From positions 124,001 through 188,000 of the forward strand of contig JAIOAW010000002.1 in assembly GCA_019873625.1 (NCBI GenBank): a stretch of 64,000 bases of DNA, written 5' to 3'. This DNA comes from Chloroflexota bacterium (GTDB lineage: Bacteria; Chloroflexota; Anaerolineae; UBA1429). The notes below the pieces were generated by a model. It did no database searches. It was not told where the DNA came from and saw nothing but the letters and a program-made list of their open reading frames with translations. Position numbers and translations under genes: made by a program. Of the stretch, positions 47,608-58,063 are shown piece by piece (the first letter of the stretch is position 1; each line of letters starts with the position of its first letter).

Positions 47608-50523
47608 ATGGCGCAGGAGTTCATCTCGATCCGTGGCGCCCGCCAGCACAACCTCAAGAATATTGATATTGATATCCCAAGGGATAAGTTGGTCGTCATC
47701 ACGGGCCTTTCGGGTTCTGGCAAGTCTTCCCTGGCCTTCGACACCATCTACGCCGAGGGGCAACGCCGCTATGTGGAATCCCTCTCGGCCTATGCGCGGC
47801 AGTTCTTGGGCCAGATGGATAAGCCCGATGTGGACCACATTGATGGCCTTTCGCCGGCCATCAGCATTGACCAAAAGAGCGCGAGCCGTAGCCCACGTTC
47901 GACGGTGGGCACTGTAACCGAAATCTATGACTATTTGCGCCTCCTCTATGCGCGCATCGGCATACCGCACTGCCCCAAGTGCGGGCGCGTCATCTCTAAG
48001 CAGACCGTTCAGCAGATCGTGGATGCCATCCGTGCCCTGCCGGAGGGGACGCGCCTAATGCTTTTGGCGCCACTCATCCGAGACCGCAAGGGCGAGCACA
48101 AACGCATTATGGAGGATTTGCGCAAAGCAGGCTATGTGCGCGCCCGCATTGATGGCGAGGTGCATGATCTCGACGAGCCAATCGTGCTGGATCGCTACAA
48201 GATGCACACCATCGAGGCGATTGTGGATCGGCTCGTGGTGCGCCGCAGCCAAGACGTCGAAGAGGATGATGCCGACCGCGCCCGCCTGACGGATTCCGTG
48301 GAGACGGCCCTCAAACTGGGCGATGGCGTCTTGATCGTGAGCATCGTGGGGGGCGAGGAGCAGGTCTATTCCGAGCGGTATGCTTGCCCCATCTGCGGCA
48401 TCAGCCTGCCGGAGATCGAGCCGCGCACCTTTTCGTTCAACAGCCCCCATGGCGCCTGCCCCGCCTGTATGGGGCTGGGCGTCAAGAGCGAACTGGACCC
48501 GAACCTCCTCGTGCCCGACCCCGAACTTTCGCTCGCTGAGGGGGCCATTGAACCATGGGCGCGCTCTCAACGGGGAGATACCTACTATGGGCGGCTCTTA
48601 GAGGCAGTGGCCGAGCATTACGGCTTTTCGGTGGATACGCCCTGGAAGGACCTTTCTCCTGAGCATCAGCGCATCGTGCTCTATGGGAGCAACGGCGAGA
48701 TGGTGCGCGTCCGCTATACCGATCAGGCGGGGCGTACACGCATCCATGAGACGGCCTACGAGGGGGTTATCCCAAACCTGGAGCGTCGCTACCGCGAGAC
48801 AGCCTCCGTCGGCGTGCGCGAGAGCATCGAACAGTATATGACGGAGGTGCCCTGCCCCGTTTGCGAAGGGAAGCGCCTTCGGCCGGAAAGCCTAGCCGTT
48901 ACCGTGGCCGGTCTCTCGATTGATGAGGTGACACGCCTGCCCGTGCGCCAGGCGATGCGCTTTATCGAGAGCCTGCCCGATATTCTTACAGAGCGCGAGA
49001 TGACCATTTCCCGGCAGATTCTTAAAGAGATTCGGGCGCGCCTGCAATTTTTGGATGACGTCGGCCTTCAATATCTGACGTTGCACCGCGCGGCGGCCTC
49101 CCTTTCCGGTGGAGAGGCCCAGCGCATCCGCTTGGCCACGCAGATTGGGTCGCAGTTGATGGGGGTTCTCTATATCCTCGATGAGCCGAGCATCGGCCTG
49201 CACCAGCGCGATAACCAGCGCCTGATCGAGACGCTCCTCCGCCTGAGAGACTTGGGCAACACCGTCCTTGTGGTGGAGCATGACGAGGCGACCATCCGCG
49301 CGGCCGATTACGTCATAGACCTTGGCCCCGGCGCGGGTGAACACGGGGGGGAGGTGGTCTGCCACGGCACGGTGGAGGACTTGATCGCCTGCCCCGAATC
49401 CATCACGGGGCAATACCTCAGCGGGGCGGCCGGCGTGCGCGTGCCCCCCGTGCGGCGCAAGGGGAATGGCAAAGCGCTCGTGGTGGTGGGCGCCCGCCAG
49501 AATAACCTCAAGAACATTACGGTGCGCATCCCCTTGGGGTGTTTTGTGGCGGTTACCGGGGTATCGGGGTCCGGCAAGAGCAGCCTGTTGATGGATATCG
49601 TCTATCAACGGCTGGCCCAGGAGTTGAACCACGCCTCGACGCACCCCGGCGACCACGATGATATTTTGGGCATCCAGTATCTCGATAAGGTCATCAACAT
49701 AGACCAGTCGCCCATCGGGCGCACGCCGCGCTCGAACCCGGCCACCTATGTGAACCTTTTTGGGCCAGTGCGCGAACTCTTTGCCTCGGTGCCGGAGGCC
49801 AAGATGCGCGGCTACAAGGCGGGGCGCTTTTCGTTCAACGTCAAAGGGGGCCGCTGTGAGGCTTGCCAAGGCGCGGGGATCATCCGCATCGAGATGCAAT
49901 TCCTGCCGGACGTCTATGTGCCCTGCGAGGTGTGCCACGGCAAGCGCTACAATCGCGAGGCGCTGGAAATCCTCTACAAGGGCAAGAACATCGCCGAAGT
50001 GCTCGATATGACGGTGGATGAGGCGCTGCGCTTCTTCCAGAATGTGCCGGCCATCGCCACCAAGTTGCAGACTCTCCACGATGTGGGGTTGGGCTATATT
50101 CGCCTCGGGCAACCGGCCACCACCCTTTCGGGCGGCGAGGCGCAGCGCGTGAAACTGGCCAAAGAACTTTCGCGCCGGGCCACGGGGCGCACGCTCTATA
50201 TCCTGGATGAGCCGACGGTAGGCCTGCATATGGCCGATGTGCAGCAATTGTTGCGCGTGCTGGATCGGCTTGTGGATGCCGGGAACACGGTGGTCATCAT
50301 CGAGCATAACCTCGACGTCATCAAGTGCGCAGATTGGATCATAGACCTTGGCCCCGAAGGGGGCGACGAGGGCGGCTGGGTCGTGGCCGAGGGCACGCCT
50401 GAGGAGGTGGCCATGGTGCCGCAATCCTCCACTGGGCAATTCTTGCGCACCGTGCTGCCCGCCTTTCGCGAGCAGGAGCCTTTGCGCGCTGGTGTCGGCC
50501 AGGCCCGCCAGGACGAGCGATGA
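47608..50523 (+). CDS. uvrA: Excinuclease ABC subunit A
   Basis: This 971-aa DNA damage sensor of nucleotide excision repair has two ABC ATPase domains. The first Walker A is [16 protein letters not shown] near residue 30, with signature [19 protein letters not shown]. The second Walker A is [14 protein letters not shown] near 650 with [20 protein letters not shown]. Zinc-binding Cys pairs occur in CPICG...CPACMGLG and CEACQGAG...[29 protein letters not shown] is the usual N-terminus. The start follows GCGAGGAGGGTAGCGC. It overlaps miaB as ATGA. Confidence 0.97.
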   Translation: MAQEFISIRGARQHNLKNIDIDIPRDKLVVITGLSGSGKSSLAFDTIYAEGQRRYVESLSAYARQFLGQMDKPDVDHIDGLSPAISIDQKSASRSPRSTVGTVTEIYDYLRLLYARIGIPHCPKCGRVISKQTVQQIVDAIRALPEGTRLMLLAPLIRDRKGEHKRIMEDLRKAGYVRARIDGEVHDLDEPIVLDRYKMHTIEAIVDRLVVRRSQDVEEDDADRARLTDSVETALKLGDGVLIVSIVGGEEQVYSERYACPICGISLPEIEPRTFSFNSPHGACPACMGLGVKSELDPNLLVPDPELSLAEGAIEPWARSQRGDTYYGRLLEAVAEHYGFSVDTPWKDLSPEHQRIVLYGSNGEMVRVRYTDQAGRTRIHETAYEGVIPNLERRYRETASVGVRESIEQYMTEVPCPVCEGKRLRPESLAVTVAGLSIDEVTRLPVRQAMRFIESLPDILTEREMTISRQILKEIRARLQFLDDVGLQYLTLHRAAASLSGGEAQRIRLATQIGSQLMGVLYILDEPSIGLHQRDNQRLIETLLRLRDLGNTVLVVEHDEATIRAADYVIDLGPGAGEHGGEVVCHGTVEDLIACPESITGQYLSGAAGVRVPPVRRKGNGKALVVVGARQNNLKNITVRIPLGCFVAVTGVSGSGKSSLLMDIVYQRLAQELNHASTHPGDHDDILGIQYLDKVINIDQSPIGRTPRSNPATYVNLFGPVRELFASVPEAKMRGYKAGRFSFNVKGGRCEACQGAGIIRIEMQFLPDVYVPCEVCHGKRYNREALEILYKGKNIAEVLDMTVDEALRFFQNVPAIATKLQTLHDVGLGYIRLGQPATTLSGGEAQRVKLAKELSRRATGRTLYILDEPTVGLHMADVQQLLRVLDRLVDAGNTVVIIEHNLDVIKCADWIIDLGPEGGDEGGWVVAEGTPEEVAMVPQSSTGQFLRTVLPAFREQEPLRAGVGQARQDER

Positions 50524-51800
50524 GTAAGGCCTACTACCTCTGGAATATCGGCTGTCAGATGAACCAGGCCGACGCCGATCGGCTGGCCGAGGCGCTCCAG
50601 GCGCGCGGCTATCGGCCCACGCCAAACCCCGAACAGGCTGACCTGCTCATCTTGAACACGTGCGTCGTGCGCCAGAGCGCGGAAGATCGCGTGCTCGGGC
50701 GGCTCAACTCGCTCCGCCCCCTCAAGCGGCAAGATGGCCAAAAGGCCCTGGTAGTGATGGGCTGTTTTGTGGATGACCCCGCCGCCCTCGCTCAGCGCTT
50801 CGATTTTGTAGATGCCTTTTTCAAACCCTCGGACCTCGCCGGGGTGCTCGCCTTTGTGGATCGGCGCAACGGCACATCTGTGGTAGCGCCCCCGGCGGCG
50901 CCGGCGCAGGTTATCGAATATGTGCCCATCAGTTATGGGTGCGATCATCACTGCACTTATTGCATTGTGGCCCTGCGGCGAGGGGCGCAGCGCAGCCGGC
51001 CCGTTCAAGAGATCGTCGCCGAGGTTCAAGACCTTGTGGCGCGGGGTGCGCGCGAGATCACGCTCCTTGGGCAGAATGTGGATTCCTACGGCGCCGATTT
51101 GCCCGACCGCCCCGATTTAGCCGATCTCCTTCGGGCCATCCATAATACGCCCGGCCTGTGGCGGATTCGCTTTTTGACCTCTCACCCGGCGGATATGACG
51201 CCGCGCCTTATCGAGACGGTGGCCTCGCTCCCTAAGGTATGCCCTTCGTGGGAACTCGCCGTGCAATCTGGCGATGACGCGGTGCTCAAGCGTATGGGGC
51301 GGGGATACACCGTCGCGCAGTTCCTGCGTTTGGTGGAGCAAATCCGCGCCCTGATGCCGGAAAGCGCCCTGAACACGGATATCATCGTGGGCTTCCCCGG
51401 CGAAACGGAGGAGCAGTTCGAGAACACGGTGCGGCTGTTGCGCACGGTGCGGTTCGATGTGGTGCACGTCGCGGCCTATTCGCCCAGGCCGGGCACGCCG
51501 GCCGCGCGCCTGGAGGATGACGTGCCCCCGCAAGAAAAAGAACGCCGCCGCGCCTTGGTGGAGGCGATTCAAGAGCAGATCGCCGGAGAAATCAACGCGC
51601 GCCTCCTGGGGCGCGACGTGGTCATCCTAGTGGATGGGCGGCAAAAGGGCCGCTGGCGCGGGCGCACGCGCACGAACAAGTTGGTCTTTTTCGAGAGCGC
51701 GGAGGATTGGCTGGGCCGCTTGGCGCGCGTGCGCATCACCTGGGCGGGGCCATGGTCGCTCATCGGCGAGGTGGTGGGCGCCGTGCCCTGTGAGCCGTGA
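50520..51800 (+). CDS. miaB: tRNA-2-methylthio-N6-dimethylallyladenosine synthase
   Basis: This 426-aa radical SAM methylthiotransferase modifies A37 of tRNAs. The UPF0004 domain has three Cys, in [23 protein letters not shown] and [10 protein letters not shown]. The radical SAM CxxxCxxC is in [39 protein letters not shown] and the [16 protein letters not shown] region follow, with a C-terminal TRAM domain. The Cys triad loop replaces the common VPYTRG by VALRRG, a mild change. It overlaps uvrA by four bases and ends at a strong terminator. Confidence 0.93.
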   Translation: MSKAYYLWNIGCQMNQADADRLAEALQARGYRPTPNPEQADLLILNTCVVRQSAEDRVLGRLNSLRPLKRQDGQKALVVMGCFVDDPAALAQRFDFVDAFFKPSDLAGVLAFVDRRNGTSVVAPPAAPAQVIEYVPISYGCDHHCTYCIVALRRGAQRSRPVQEIVAEVQDLVARGAREITLLGQNVDSYGADLPDRPDLADLLRAIHNTPGLWRIRFLTSHPADMTPRLIETVASLPKVCPSWELAVQSGDDAVLKRMGRGYTVAQFLRLVEQIRALMPESALNTDIIVGFPGETEEQFENTVRLLRTVRFDVVHVAAYSPRPGTPAARLEDDVPPQEKERRRALVEAIQEQIAGEINARLLGRDVVILVDGRQKGRWRGRTRTNKLVFFESAEDWLGRLARVRITWAGPWSLIGEVVGAVPCEP

Positions 51801-51818
51801 GAGGGCGATTCGAAAATG

Positions 51819-51850
51819 GCCGCGAGGGATATACCCCTCGCGGCTTTTTT
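51819..51850 (+). terminator. Intrinsic terminator between miaB and der
   Basis: A 10-bp stem GCCGCGAGGG/CCCTCGCGGC with loop ATATAC then six T. It separates convergent genes. Confidence 0.88.
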
Positions 51851-51854
51851 CATC

Positions 51855-53183
51855 CTATCGTTCCTCTTGATGGTCTCGAAAGATGAGGCGGATGGGCGTG
51901 CCCTCGTAGCGGTAACGCTCGCGAATCTGGTTTTCTAGGTAGCGCTCATAGCCAAAGTGGACGATGCGCTTATCGTTGACAAAGAGGACGAAAGTGGGCG
52001 GGGCTACGCTGACTTGCGTCCCATAATAGATGCGCAGTTTCTTGCCCTGGTGCGTGGGCGGGGAGCGGCGGGCTACGGCCTCGCGGAGGAGGGCATTCAA
52101 CTCGGCCGTAGAAAGGCGCACGCGGCGCTCCTCATCAATGCGCAGGGCCAGCGGCAGGATGTGATGGACCCTCTGCCCGGTGAGCGCGGAGACGAACAGG
52201 ATGGGTACCCAGGGCATAAAGCGCAGGGCCTGGCGAATCTCTTGCTCGTAAAGGGCCATCGTTTGGCTCGTCTTCTCGACGAGATCCCACTTGTTGACGA
52301 CCACGATGATGCTCTTTGCCTCCTCAAGGGCATACCCGGCGATGTGGGCATCTTGGGCATCTACCCCCAGCGTCGCATCGAGCACCAAGAGGACGATATC
52401 CGCCCGGCCGATGGCGCGCAGGGCGCGGAGGACGCTGTATTTCTCCAGGCCCGGCTCGATGCTCCCCCTCCGGCGGATGCCCGCCGTATCCACCAGGATG
52501 ATCTCGCGGTCGAGAAAGCGGATGGGCGTATCCACCGCATCGCGCGTGGTGCCCGGCGTGGGGCTGACGATCACGCGCTCCTCCCCCAAAAGGCGGTTAA
52601 GCAGGGAGGATTTCCCCACGTTCGTGCGGCCCACGAGGGCGATGCGCAGGGCCTCTTCATCCACCTCCTCCTCTTCCGGAGCGGAGGGGAGGGCCTCGAG
52701 GATGGCATCGAGAAGTTCGCCCGTGCCCATACCCTTGGCAGCGGAAATGCACAACGGTTCGCCCAGGCCGAGGGCATAGAACTCGTGGACGGCCATCTCA
52801 CGCTTGAGGTTATCGGCCTTGTTGGCGACGAGGAGAGTGGGTTTGTTGGTGCGCCGCAGGAGATCGGCAATTTCCCTATCGGCATCCAGGAGGCCGTCCA
52901 CGATATCGGTGAGGAAGACGATGACATCGGCCTCAGCGATGGCCAATTGCACCTGCTGGCGCACGTGCCGGGTGATTTCATCCTCCGCGGCCATCACCAA
53001 GCCGCCGGTATCCACCAGCGTAAAGACCTTGTTGCGCCAGACAACGTCGGCATACAAACGGTCTCGCGTGGTGCCAGGGGCATCCTCCACGATGGCCAAG
53101 CGTTCGCCCGCTAGGCGGTTAAAGAGGGTAGATTTGCCGACGTTCGGTCGGCCGACGATGGCGACTAAGGGTTTATTCGGCAT
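51855..53183 (-). CDS. der: Ribosome-assembly GTPase Der/EngA
   Basis: This 442-aa protein has two tandem GTPase domains and a KH-like C-terminal domain. Domain 1: AIVGRPNVGKSTLFNRLAGE, DAPGTTRDR, DTGG and NKAD. Domain 2: VGRTNVGKSSLLNRLLGEER, PTPGTTRDAVDT, DTAGIRR and NKWD. KH part: HQGKKLRIYYGTQVSVAPPT. It acts in 50S ribosome assembly. It follows cdaR by 30 bases and may be its co-transcribed neighbour, though expression probably also has separate control. Confidence 0.97.
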   Translation of the reverse strand: MPNKPLVAIVGRPNVGKSTLFNRLAGERLAIVEDAPGTTRDRLYADVVWRNKVFTLVDTGGLVMAAEDEITRHVRQQVQLAIAEADVIVFLTDIVDGLLDADREIADLLRRTNKPTLLVANKADNLKREMAVHEFYALGLGEPLCISAAKGMGTGELLDAILEALPSAPEEEEVDEEALRIALVGRTNVGKSSLLNRLLGEERVIVSPTPGTTRDAVDTPIRFLDREIILVDTAGIRRRGSIEPGLEKYSVLRALRAIGRADIVLLVLDATLGVDAQDAHIAGYALEEAKSIIVVVNKWDLVEKTSQTMALYEQEIRQALRFMPWVPILFVSALTGQRVHHILPLALRIDEERRVRLSTAELNALLREAVARRSPPTHQGKKLRIYYGTQVSVAPPTFVLFVNDKRIVHFGYERYLENQIRERYRYEGTPIRLIFRDHQEER

Positions 53184-53213
53184 CTCGCTTTGCCATCCGA
53201 AAGGGTAGGGGCC

Positions 53214-54566
53214 TCACGGCTTGGGTGTGGGCGTGGCCCGTGGGCGCGGCGTTTGAGTTGGCGTAGGCGTCGGCGTCAACGTGGGCGTTGCGGTCGGCGT
53301 CGGCGTAAAGGTGGGCGTCGGCTGGATAATGGTCACATCCACGTATTGCGGTAGGATATCCTTGATGGTCAGTTCGCGAAGTTTCGAATCTTGCGAGACG
53401 AGGATATCCACCGCCGGCCGCACTTGGTGCGTGCCCACTCCCAGCCCGCCGAGATCCACATAGGCCTCCAAAAGGTCGGCCTGCAGTTCATCCAGCAAGA
53501 CGGCCGGGCCTGTGATGATGACATCCACCGTGCGCACCGAAAGTTGGGCGATCATCCCTTCCGGCAGGTGCCGCATAACCAGGGGCAATTCCACCGTCAT
53601 ACCGCCCACCACGGGGTCTATCCCCACGGTGACCACCACCTCGTAGGGTTGGCCGGAGATTGCGCCGACCACGGAGACCCCTTCGGGCAGGCTCAGGGGC
53701 ATACGCGCGGCCACCATACGCGTCGCGCCGGAGACGTCAATCTCCCCTTCCACGTCAATGAGGCTGCCCAGTTTTTCGATGACGCTCGGCGGGCCTACCA
53801 CGGTAACCGAGGCAGGTAGGACCGTGATACTGCTCACATAATACCCACGCGCCGGTTGGCCTTTGGTGCGCACGCGGATAGCCACCTCTCGATAGTTTTC
53901 GCGCTTTTCAATGGGCAGCCGCACCGAAACGGCGGAGGGTTTGAGCGTCACCCCGCTTACCGGCTTACCCTCTTCATCCAAGGGCACCAGGTCTATCACG
54001 CGCTCGATGGTCGCCCGCTGGTTCAGGAGCGACAGCGTGGCGACGACGCGAGAGACATTATCCACCGCTGAGGCTGGCCCCGAAACGGTAACCTCCGTTG
54101 GCCTCACCTGAGGTGTGCCCACGGCATAGCCAAGGGGCACAGCGTCTTGATCTTTCAGTTCAATTTCGACGGGGCGCGTGATCTCGTGGACGCGCTCCAG
54201 CCGTACAAAAATCGTATCGGGGTGCACGCTGAGGATCGTTACGGTGCGGTTGGCGCACGAGACCTTGATCGGCACGGAATGCAGTCCCTCCGTGAGGCCG
54301 CTCCAATCAGTCGTTACATCGAAATCGGATACGGTGAGCGTGGCCCAGGTGGATGAAAAGGTGCGCAGGCGAACGCGCACCGTCTGCGGCGGGTTATTCG
54401 TGGCCACAAGGCCCGAAGGCGCGTTCAACACTTGCACCGGCAATGGTTCGGGGAAGAAATCCTCCCGAGGGCGATCGGTCTGGTAAATCGCATTGATCCA
54501 GATAACGAGCGCCAAGACCACCGCGAGTATCGCTGTGCCTACGCCGCTCCATAATCTATTACGCAA
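53214..54566 (-). CDS. cdaR: YbbR-domain protein CdaR
   Basis: This 450-aa membrane protein has an N-terminal helix (AILAVVLALVIWINAIYQTD) and four YbbR-like beta domains, recognised by repeats of RVRLRTF..., PTEVTVSGPASAVDNVSRVV and PASVTVVGPPSVIEKLGSLID. A C-terminal Thr/Pro repeat tail (TPTPTATPTLTPTPTPTQ) closes it. CdaR homologues regulate the membrane diadenylate cyclase CdaA. It starts from TTG at 54566, 34 bases after the cdaA stop, and precedes der. In many bacteria glmM follows; here it does not. Confidence 0.9.
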   Translation of the reverse strand: MRNRLWSGVGTAILAVVLALVIWINAIYQTDRPREDFFPEPLPVQVLNAPSGLVATNNPPQTVRVRLRTFSSTWATLTVSDFDVTTDWSGLTEGLHSVPIKVSCANRTVTILSVHPDTIFVRLERVHEITRPVEIELKDQDAVPLGYAVGTPQVRPTEVTVSGPASAVDNVSRVVATLSLLNQRATIERVIDLVPLDEEGKPVSGVTLKPSAVSVRLPIEKRENYREVAIRVRTKGQPARGYYVSSITVLPASVTVVGPPSVIEKLGSLIDVEGEIDVSGATRMVAARMPLSLPEGVSVVGAISGQPYEVVVTVGIDPVVGGMTVELPLVMRHLPEGMIAQLSVRTVDVIITGPAVLLDELQADLLEAYVDLGGLGVGTHQVRPAVDILVSQDSKLRELTIKDILPQYVDVTIIQPTPTFTPTPTATPTLTPTPTPTQTPRPRATPTPKP

Positions 54567-54599
54567 TGGCCAGCACCCCTTCAGAATAGATCGCGTGCA

Positions 54600-55427
54600 C
54601 TAGGATTTCTCCGGTTTATCGAGTTGAGATCGCCCCGTGCGGCGCGTTTTGGGTTGCGGTTTCATCAGGATGGCCTGCAATAGCGCAATGAGCCGCCGTT
54701 CGTCGAGATAGCGCACCATACGCCCATTGCGCGCCATCGAGATGATGCCCGTCTCTTCGGAAACGACGATGGCGATGGCGTCCGTCTGCTCGGTGATGCC
54801 CACCGCCGCGCGATGGCGCGTGCCCAGGTGCGTATCGGAGATGATCGTCTCAGCGAGCGGCAGGACGCAGGCGGCGGCCACCACGCGGTTGCCCCGGATG
54901 ATAACGGCCCCATCGTGGAGCGCGGTATTGGGGTAGAACACGGTCAGAAGGAGCGGCTCCACGACGAGGCTGTCAATCAGCACGCCGGTCTCGATATGGT
55001 CTTGAAGGCCCGTCTCGCGTTCGATGACGATGATCGCGCCGTGCCGCCGCTCTGAAAGGGCCTTGCAGGCCGAGGCGATCTCGCGGATGACCTGCTCCAC
55101 CTGCACTTCACGCTGGCTCCAGAGCGCCCAGCCCCCCGCACGCCCCAGGCGATCCAGGGCGCGGCGCAATTCCGGCTGAAGGATGATCGCCGCCACCACG
55201 AGCAGGGCCTGCCCAGTGCTCTTGAGCAGCCAGTTGAAGGCCGTGAGTTGGGCGATGCTCCCAAAAAGGGAGATGATGATGGCCAGCAGGATGACCCCGC
55301 GCAAGAGTTGCACGGCCTGCGTGCCTTGCAACATCAAGAGCACGCCATAGATGACCGCCGCCACGAGCAGGATATCTATGACGTTGCGCACATCGAGTTT
55401 CGAAAGGATCCAGAAAAAGTTCGCCAA
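54600..55427 (-). CDS. cdaA: Diadenylate cyclase (c-di-AMP synthase)
   Basis: This 275-aa protein makes c-di-AMP from two ATP. Three N-terminal transmembrane helices (IDILLVAAVIYGVLLML, LRGVILLAIIISLFGS, TGQALLVVAAIILQ) precede a DAC domain. It has GVLIDSLVVEPLLLTVFYPN, the catalytic LHDGAVII, and LGTRHRAAVGITEQTDAIAI. These are the DGA and RHR motifs that bind metal and ATP. It lies three bases after argF and before its regulator cdaR. c-di-AMP controls potassium and osmolyte balance and cell wall turnover. Confidence 0.95.
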   Translation of the reverse strand: MANFFWILSKLDVRNVIDILLVAAVIYGVLLMLQGTQAVQLLRGVILLAIIISLFGSIAQLTAFNWLLKSTGQALLVVAAIILQPELRRALDRLGRAGGWALWSQREVQVEQVIREIASACKALSERRHGAIIVIERETGLQDHIETGVLIDSLVVEPLLLTVFYPNTALHDGAVIIRGNRVVAAACVLPLAETIISDTHLGTRHRAAVGITEQTDAIAIVVSEETGIISMARNGRMVRYLDERRLIALLQAILMKPQPKTRRTGRSQLDKPEKS

Positions 55428-55430
55428 GGC

Positions 55431-56357
55431 TCACTGCCCTCGCAACAGGTCTACCAAGATGGCCTTTTGGGCGTGCAAGCGGTTTTCGGCCTGGTCAAAG
55501 ATCCAGGATTGGGGGCCGTCGGCCACCTCATCGGTGATTTCCTCGCCACGGTGCGCTGGCAGGCAATGCATCACGCCCACATAGGTGCCCGCCTCGCGGA
55601 GCAGGGCCGCGTTGATTTGGTAGGGCGGGAAGACCTGCCGCCGCCGCGCCGCCTCCGCCTCTTGGCCCATACTCGTCCACGTATCCGTATAGAGTACGTC
55701 GCTCCCGCGCACGGCCTCGTGGGGATCCTCAAACCACTCGATGGTGGCGCCCGTCTTTTCGGCAATGGCGCGCGCTTGGGCCAAAACTTGGGCACTCGGC
55801 GCATAGTCTTTCGGCGTGGCCGCCCGAATGTGCATCCCCGTCAGCGCACCGCCGAAAAGGAGCGACGTGAGCACGTTGTTCGCATCCCCCAGGTAGGTTA
55901 GCCGCACGCCTCGCAAGCGGCCCAGTTTTTCAGCAATCGTCAAAAGGTCGGCCAACCCCTGGCAGGGATGGTTATAGTCCGAAAGGCCGTTGATGACCGG
56001 GACCGTAGCCCACCGCGCCAGGGCGACCACATGCTCATGGGCAAAGACGCGCGCCATTATCGCATTGACATAACGGCTGAGCACGCGCGCCACATCGGGG
56101 ATGCTCTCCCGCTCGCCAAGTTTGATCTCATCGGGCGAAAGGTAAAAGGCATGGCCCCCCAGATGCTCCATCGCCATCTCAAAAGAGACCCGCGTGCGCA
56201 GCGAAGGCTTTTGAAAGATCATCGCCAGCGCCTTATTGGCCAGGAGGGGGCGGTTACCCCCCAGGCGGTATTCCTTCTTGAGCGTGATGGCCAGGTCCAA
56301 CAGGGCCTCGAGCTGCTCCGGCGTGAGGTCGGCTAGGCACAAGAAGTCGCGCTTCAT
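55431..56357 (-). CDS. argF: Ornithine carbamoyltransferase
   Basis: This 308-aa enzyme makes citrulline from ornithine and carbamoyl phosphate. The carbamoyl-phosphate loop is [20 protein letters not shown] (SLRTR rather than STRTR). [29 protein letters not shown] for ornithine binding and [18 protein letters not shown] are all family motifs. The ATG at 56357 overlaps the upstream methyltransferase stop as ATGA. It feeds the arginine pathway; the arginine decarboxylase operon is elsewhere in the window. It is followed by cdaA after three bases. Confidence 0.95.
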   Translation of the reverse strand: MKRDFLCLADLTPEQLEALLDLAITLKKEYRLGGNRPLLANKALAMIFQKPSLRTRVSFEMAMEHLGGHAFYLSPDEIKLGERESIPDVARVLSRYVNAIMARVFAHEHVVALARWATVPVINGLSDYNHPCQGLADLLTIAEKLGRLRGVRLTYLGDANNVLTSLLFGGALTGMHIRAATPKDYAPSAQVLAQARAIAEKTGATIEWFEDPHEAVRGSDVLYTDTWTSMGQEAEAARRRQVFPPYQINAALLREAGTYVGVMHCLPAHRGEEITDEVADGPQSWIFDQAENRLHAQKAILVDLLRGQ

Positions 56358-57091
56358 TCGGCACAATCCTTTCTCGCATCGTCTCCTAAGCAGAAAACAG
56401 ACGCCACCACCCCTTCCGGGGTTCCTTTGCTAGCCCAAATCAGGTCGTAATGCACTTGCCAGCGCCGCGTGGTGATATGTTCAAACCCCGCCTCGCGCAA
56501 AAGGTCCTCCAGCCGGCCGCGGCCGGCGGCGCGCCCAGGGAAAAACCGAGCGTCCAACCCCACGCGGTTCGAAACGAGCGCGACGCCTCCCGGCTTGAGC
56601 ACGCGGTACATCTCGCGGAGCACCTGGCGCGGCTGGGTCATAAACTCCAGGGCCTCCAAGCAGGTTAGCGCGTCGAATGAGGCGTCGGCAAAGCATAGGT
56701 TTTGGGCATCCGCACGCAAGAAGAACACCCCCGGCCCGAGGGAGGCGCGTTCTTTCTCAGCGAGAGCGATCATCTTCTCCGAACGGTCTACACCGACGAT
56801 CAGCCCGCGATCGCCCAATTCGGGGTACAATGTCCGCGGCAGGCGCCCTGTGCCCGTGGCCACATCGAGGATCCGTGGGCTGGGCACCTCCCGCAGGGCC
56901 TCCGCAAGGGGGATGCCCAAGAAGAAACTCTCGTACACCGGGCGGAGTTTCTTCATCCCATCATACTTTTGGGCCACCCAATCGTAAAGGAGCACCACGA
57001 CGCGCGTGCCCAAATATGTGCCCTCGGTTACGATGAGCAGATAATAGGACACCGCCGCCACGGCCAGGAGCACGACCAGAACCCAGATCAT
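56354..57091 (-). CDS. Membrane-anchored class I SAM methyltransferase
   Basis: This 245-aa protein has an N-terminal transmembrane helix ([18 protein letters not shown]) and a Rossmann methyltransferase domain. [20 protein letters not shown] is motif [19 protein letters not shown] motif II, and [13 protein letters not shown] plus [14 protein letters not shown] follow. UbiE-like, but the target is unknown. It is directly next to the upstream membrane-protein gene and overlaps argF by four bases. A conserved operon partner of arg or c-di-AMP genes is not known to me. Confidence 0.82.
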   Translation of the reverse strand: MIWVLVVLLAVAAVSYYLLIVTEGTYLGTRVVVLLYDWVAQKYDGMKKLRPVYESFFLGIPLAEALREVPSPRILDVATGTGRLPRTLYPELGDRGLIVGVDRSEKMIALAEKERASLGPGVFFLRADAQNLCFADASFDALTCLEALEFMTQPRQVLREMYRVLKPGGVALVSNRVGLDARFFPGRAAGRGRLEDLLREAGFEHITTRRWQVHYDLIWASKGTPEGVVASVFCLGDDARKDCAE

Positions 57092-57928
57092 CTAGGCCAC
57101 ACCCGTAGATAGGACGATGGAGGCCATCCCCATCAGCGCGAGCCAGGCCAGTCGCCACATCGCGTAGGGGGGCCGATGGTCATCCCTCGCGGCCAGCATA
57201 TCCCCATTGAGTGCCACGCCGGCAGCCATAGCCGCCAAGAAGGGCTGGCGCAAGGCAAGGAACCCCAAAGCCAAGGGCCAAGCGGCAAGCCTCCCCAGCC
57301 ATTTGGCCCCCTTCCCCCAGAGGGAAGCCGCCAAGCCGACGCCGAATAGAATCCCAACCCCTATTCGAAGGGGCGAGACGGGGGCAAAGGCCCAATGCCC
57401 AAGGAACCAGGCCCATGAGGCACGCGCCCCCGTGGATAGAGGGAGCGAAGCGCCTTGCTCCCATGCCGCTACAAAGAGAACGGATCCCGCCAAAAAGAGA
57501 AAGAGCCGCCACGTCTCCTCGCCCTGGCGGCTCGCAAAGATAAGAGCCGCAATACTGGCCACGGCGCCCCAACAAAGCGCGCGCCCAGGGCCATCCCAGC
57601 CGAGGGCCAGGGCGCGCCAAAAGGCGCTCAAGGCCTTGGCTGGGGACCGGGCCTCCTCAAGGGATTGCCGGGTAGGCTCGCTGGGCCGCGCGCTTTTCCC
57701 AGCCCAACGGAGGACCTGCACCCCTTGGGCGAGCGCGCCCGTAAAGGGATCTGCCAAGAACCAGAGGATAAAGACGTGCGCCCTCCATCGGTCGGGCCAG
57801 GTCAACGCGCCCGAGGCCATAGCGCCACATAAAAAGGCCCACGAAACGGGCCATGCCCAATGAAGCCGCGGGCAGGCCATGGCCCCTTCGGAGCCGTGGG
57901 CACTTTCCACCGTGCGCGCCAGCATCAT
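57092..57928 (-). CDS. Hypothetical multi-pass membrane protein
   Basis: This 278-aa protein is rich in Trp, Ala and Gly. It has about seven to eight hydrophobic helices (for example VSWAFLCGAMASGALTW, AVASIAALIFAS, LFLFLAGSVLFVAAW, GVGILFGVGLAASLW, LAWLALMGMASIVL). No family recognised. It is first in the operon leading to the methyltransferase, argF, cdaA, cdaR and der. Two ATGs, 57928 and 57925, follow GGAGGAGAAG. The frame is open further upstream but crosses the promoter at 57951. Confidence 0.7.
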   Translation of the reverse strand: MMLARTVESAHGSEGAMACPRLHWAWPVSWAFLCGAMASGALTWPDRWRAHVFILWFLADPFTGALAQGVQVLRWAGKSARPSEPTRQSLEEARSPAKALSAFWRALALGWDGPGRALCWGAVASIAALIFASRQGEETWRLFLFLAGSVLFVAAWEQGASLPLSTGARASWAWFLGHWAFAPVSPLRIGVGILFGVGLAASLWGKGAKWLGRLAAWPLALGFLALRQPFLAAMAAGVALNGDMLAARDDHRPPYAMWRLAWLALMGMASIVLSTGVA

Positions 57929-57950
57929 CTTCTCCTCCGCTGTGTAAGAA

Positions 57951-57979
57951 ATTATAGCACGGATAGGCCATTTTGATAA
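57951..57979 (-). promoter_or_regulatory. Promoter of the cdaA-containing operon
   Basis: On the minus strand TTATCA (57979-57974), 17-base spacer, perfect TATAAT (57956-57951), about 25 bases before the start. Confidence 0.65.
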
Positions 57980-57999
57980 AGCGCTTGTCCCTCTTCCCC

Positions 58000-58028
58000 T
58001 TGCCAAAGCATCCTTCGCCGAGTATCCT
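58000..58028 (+). promoter_or_regulatory. Promoter of the S9 peptidase gene
   Basis: TTGCCA (58000-58005), 17-base spacer, TATCCT (58023-58028), 35 bases before the ATG. Confidence 0.5.
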
Positions 58029-58063
58029 CAGGGCGACGCGATTCGCCCGCTGAGGAGGTTCGG

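Noticed and set aside
48892-50625. Long open frame on the minus strand (577 codons)
   Set aside because: It lies antisense to uvrA, whose reading frame has full family conservation. It has no recognisable motif and is a by-product of GC-rich codon use.
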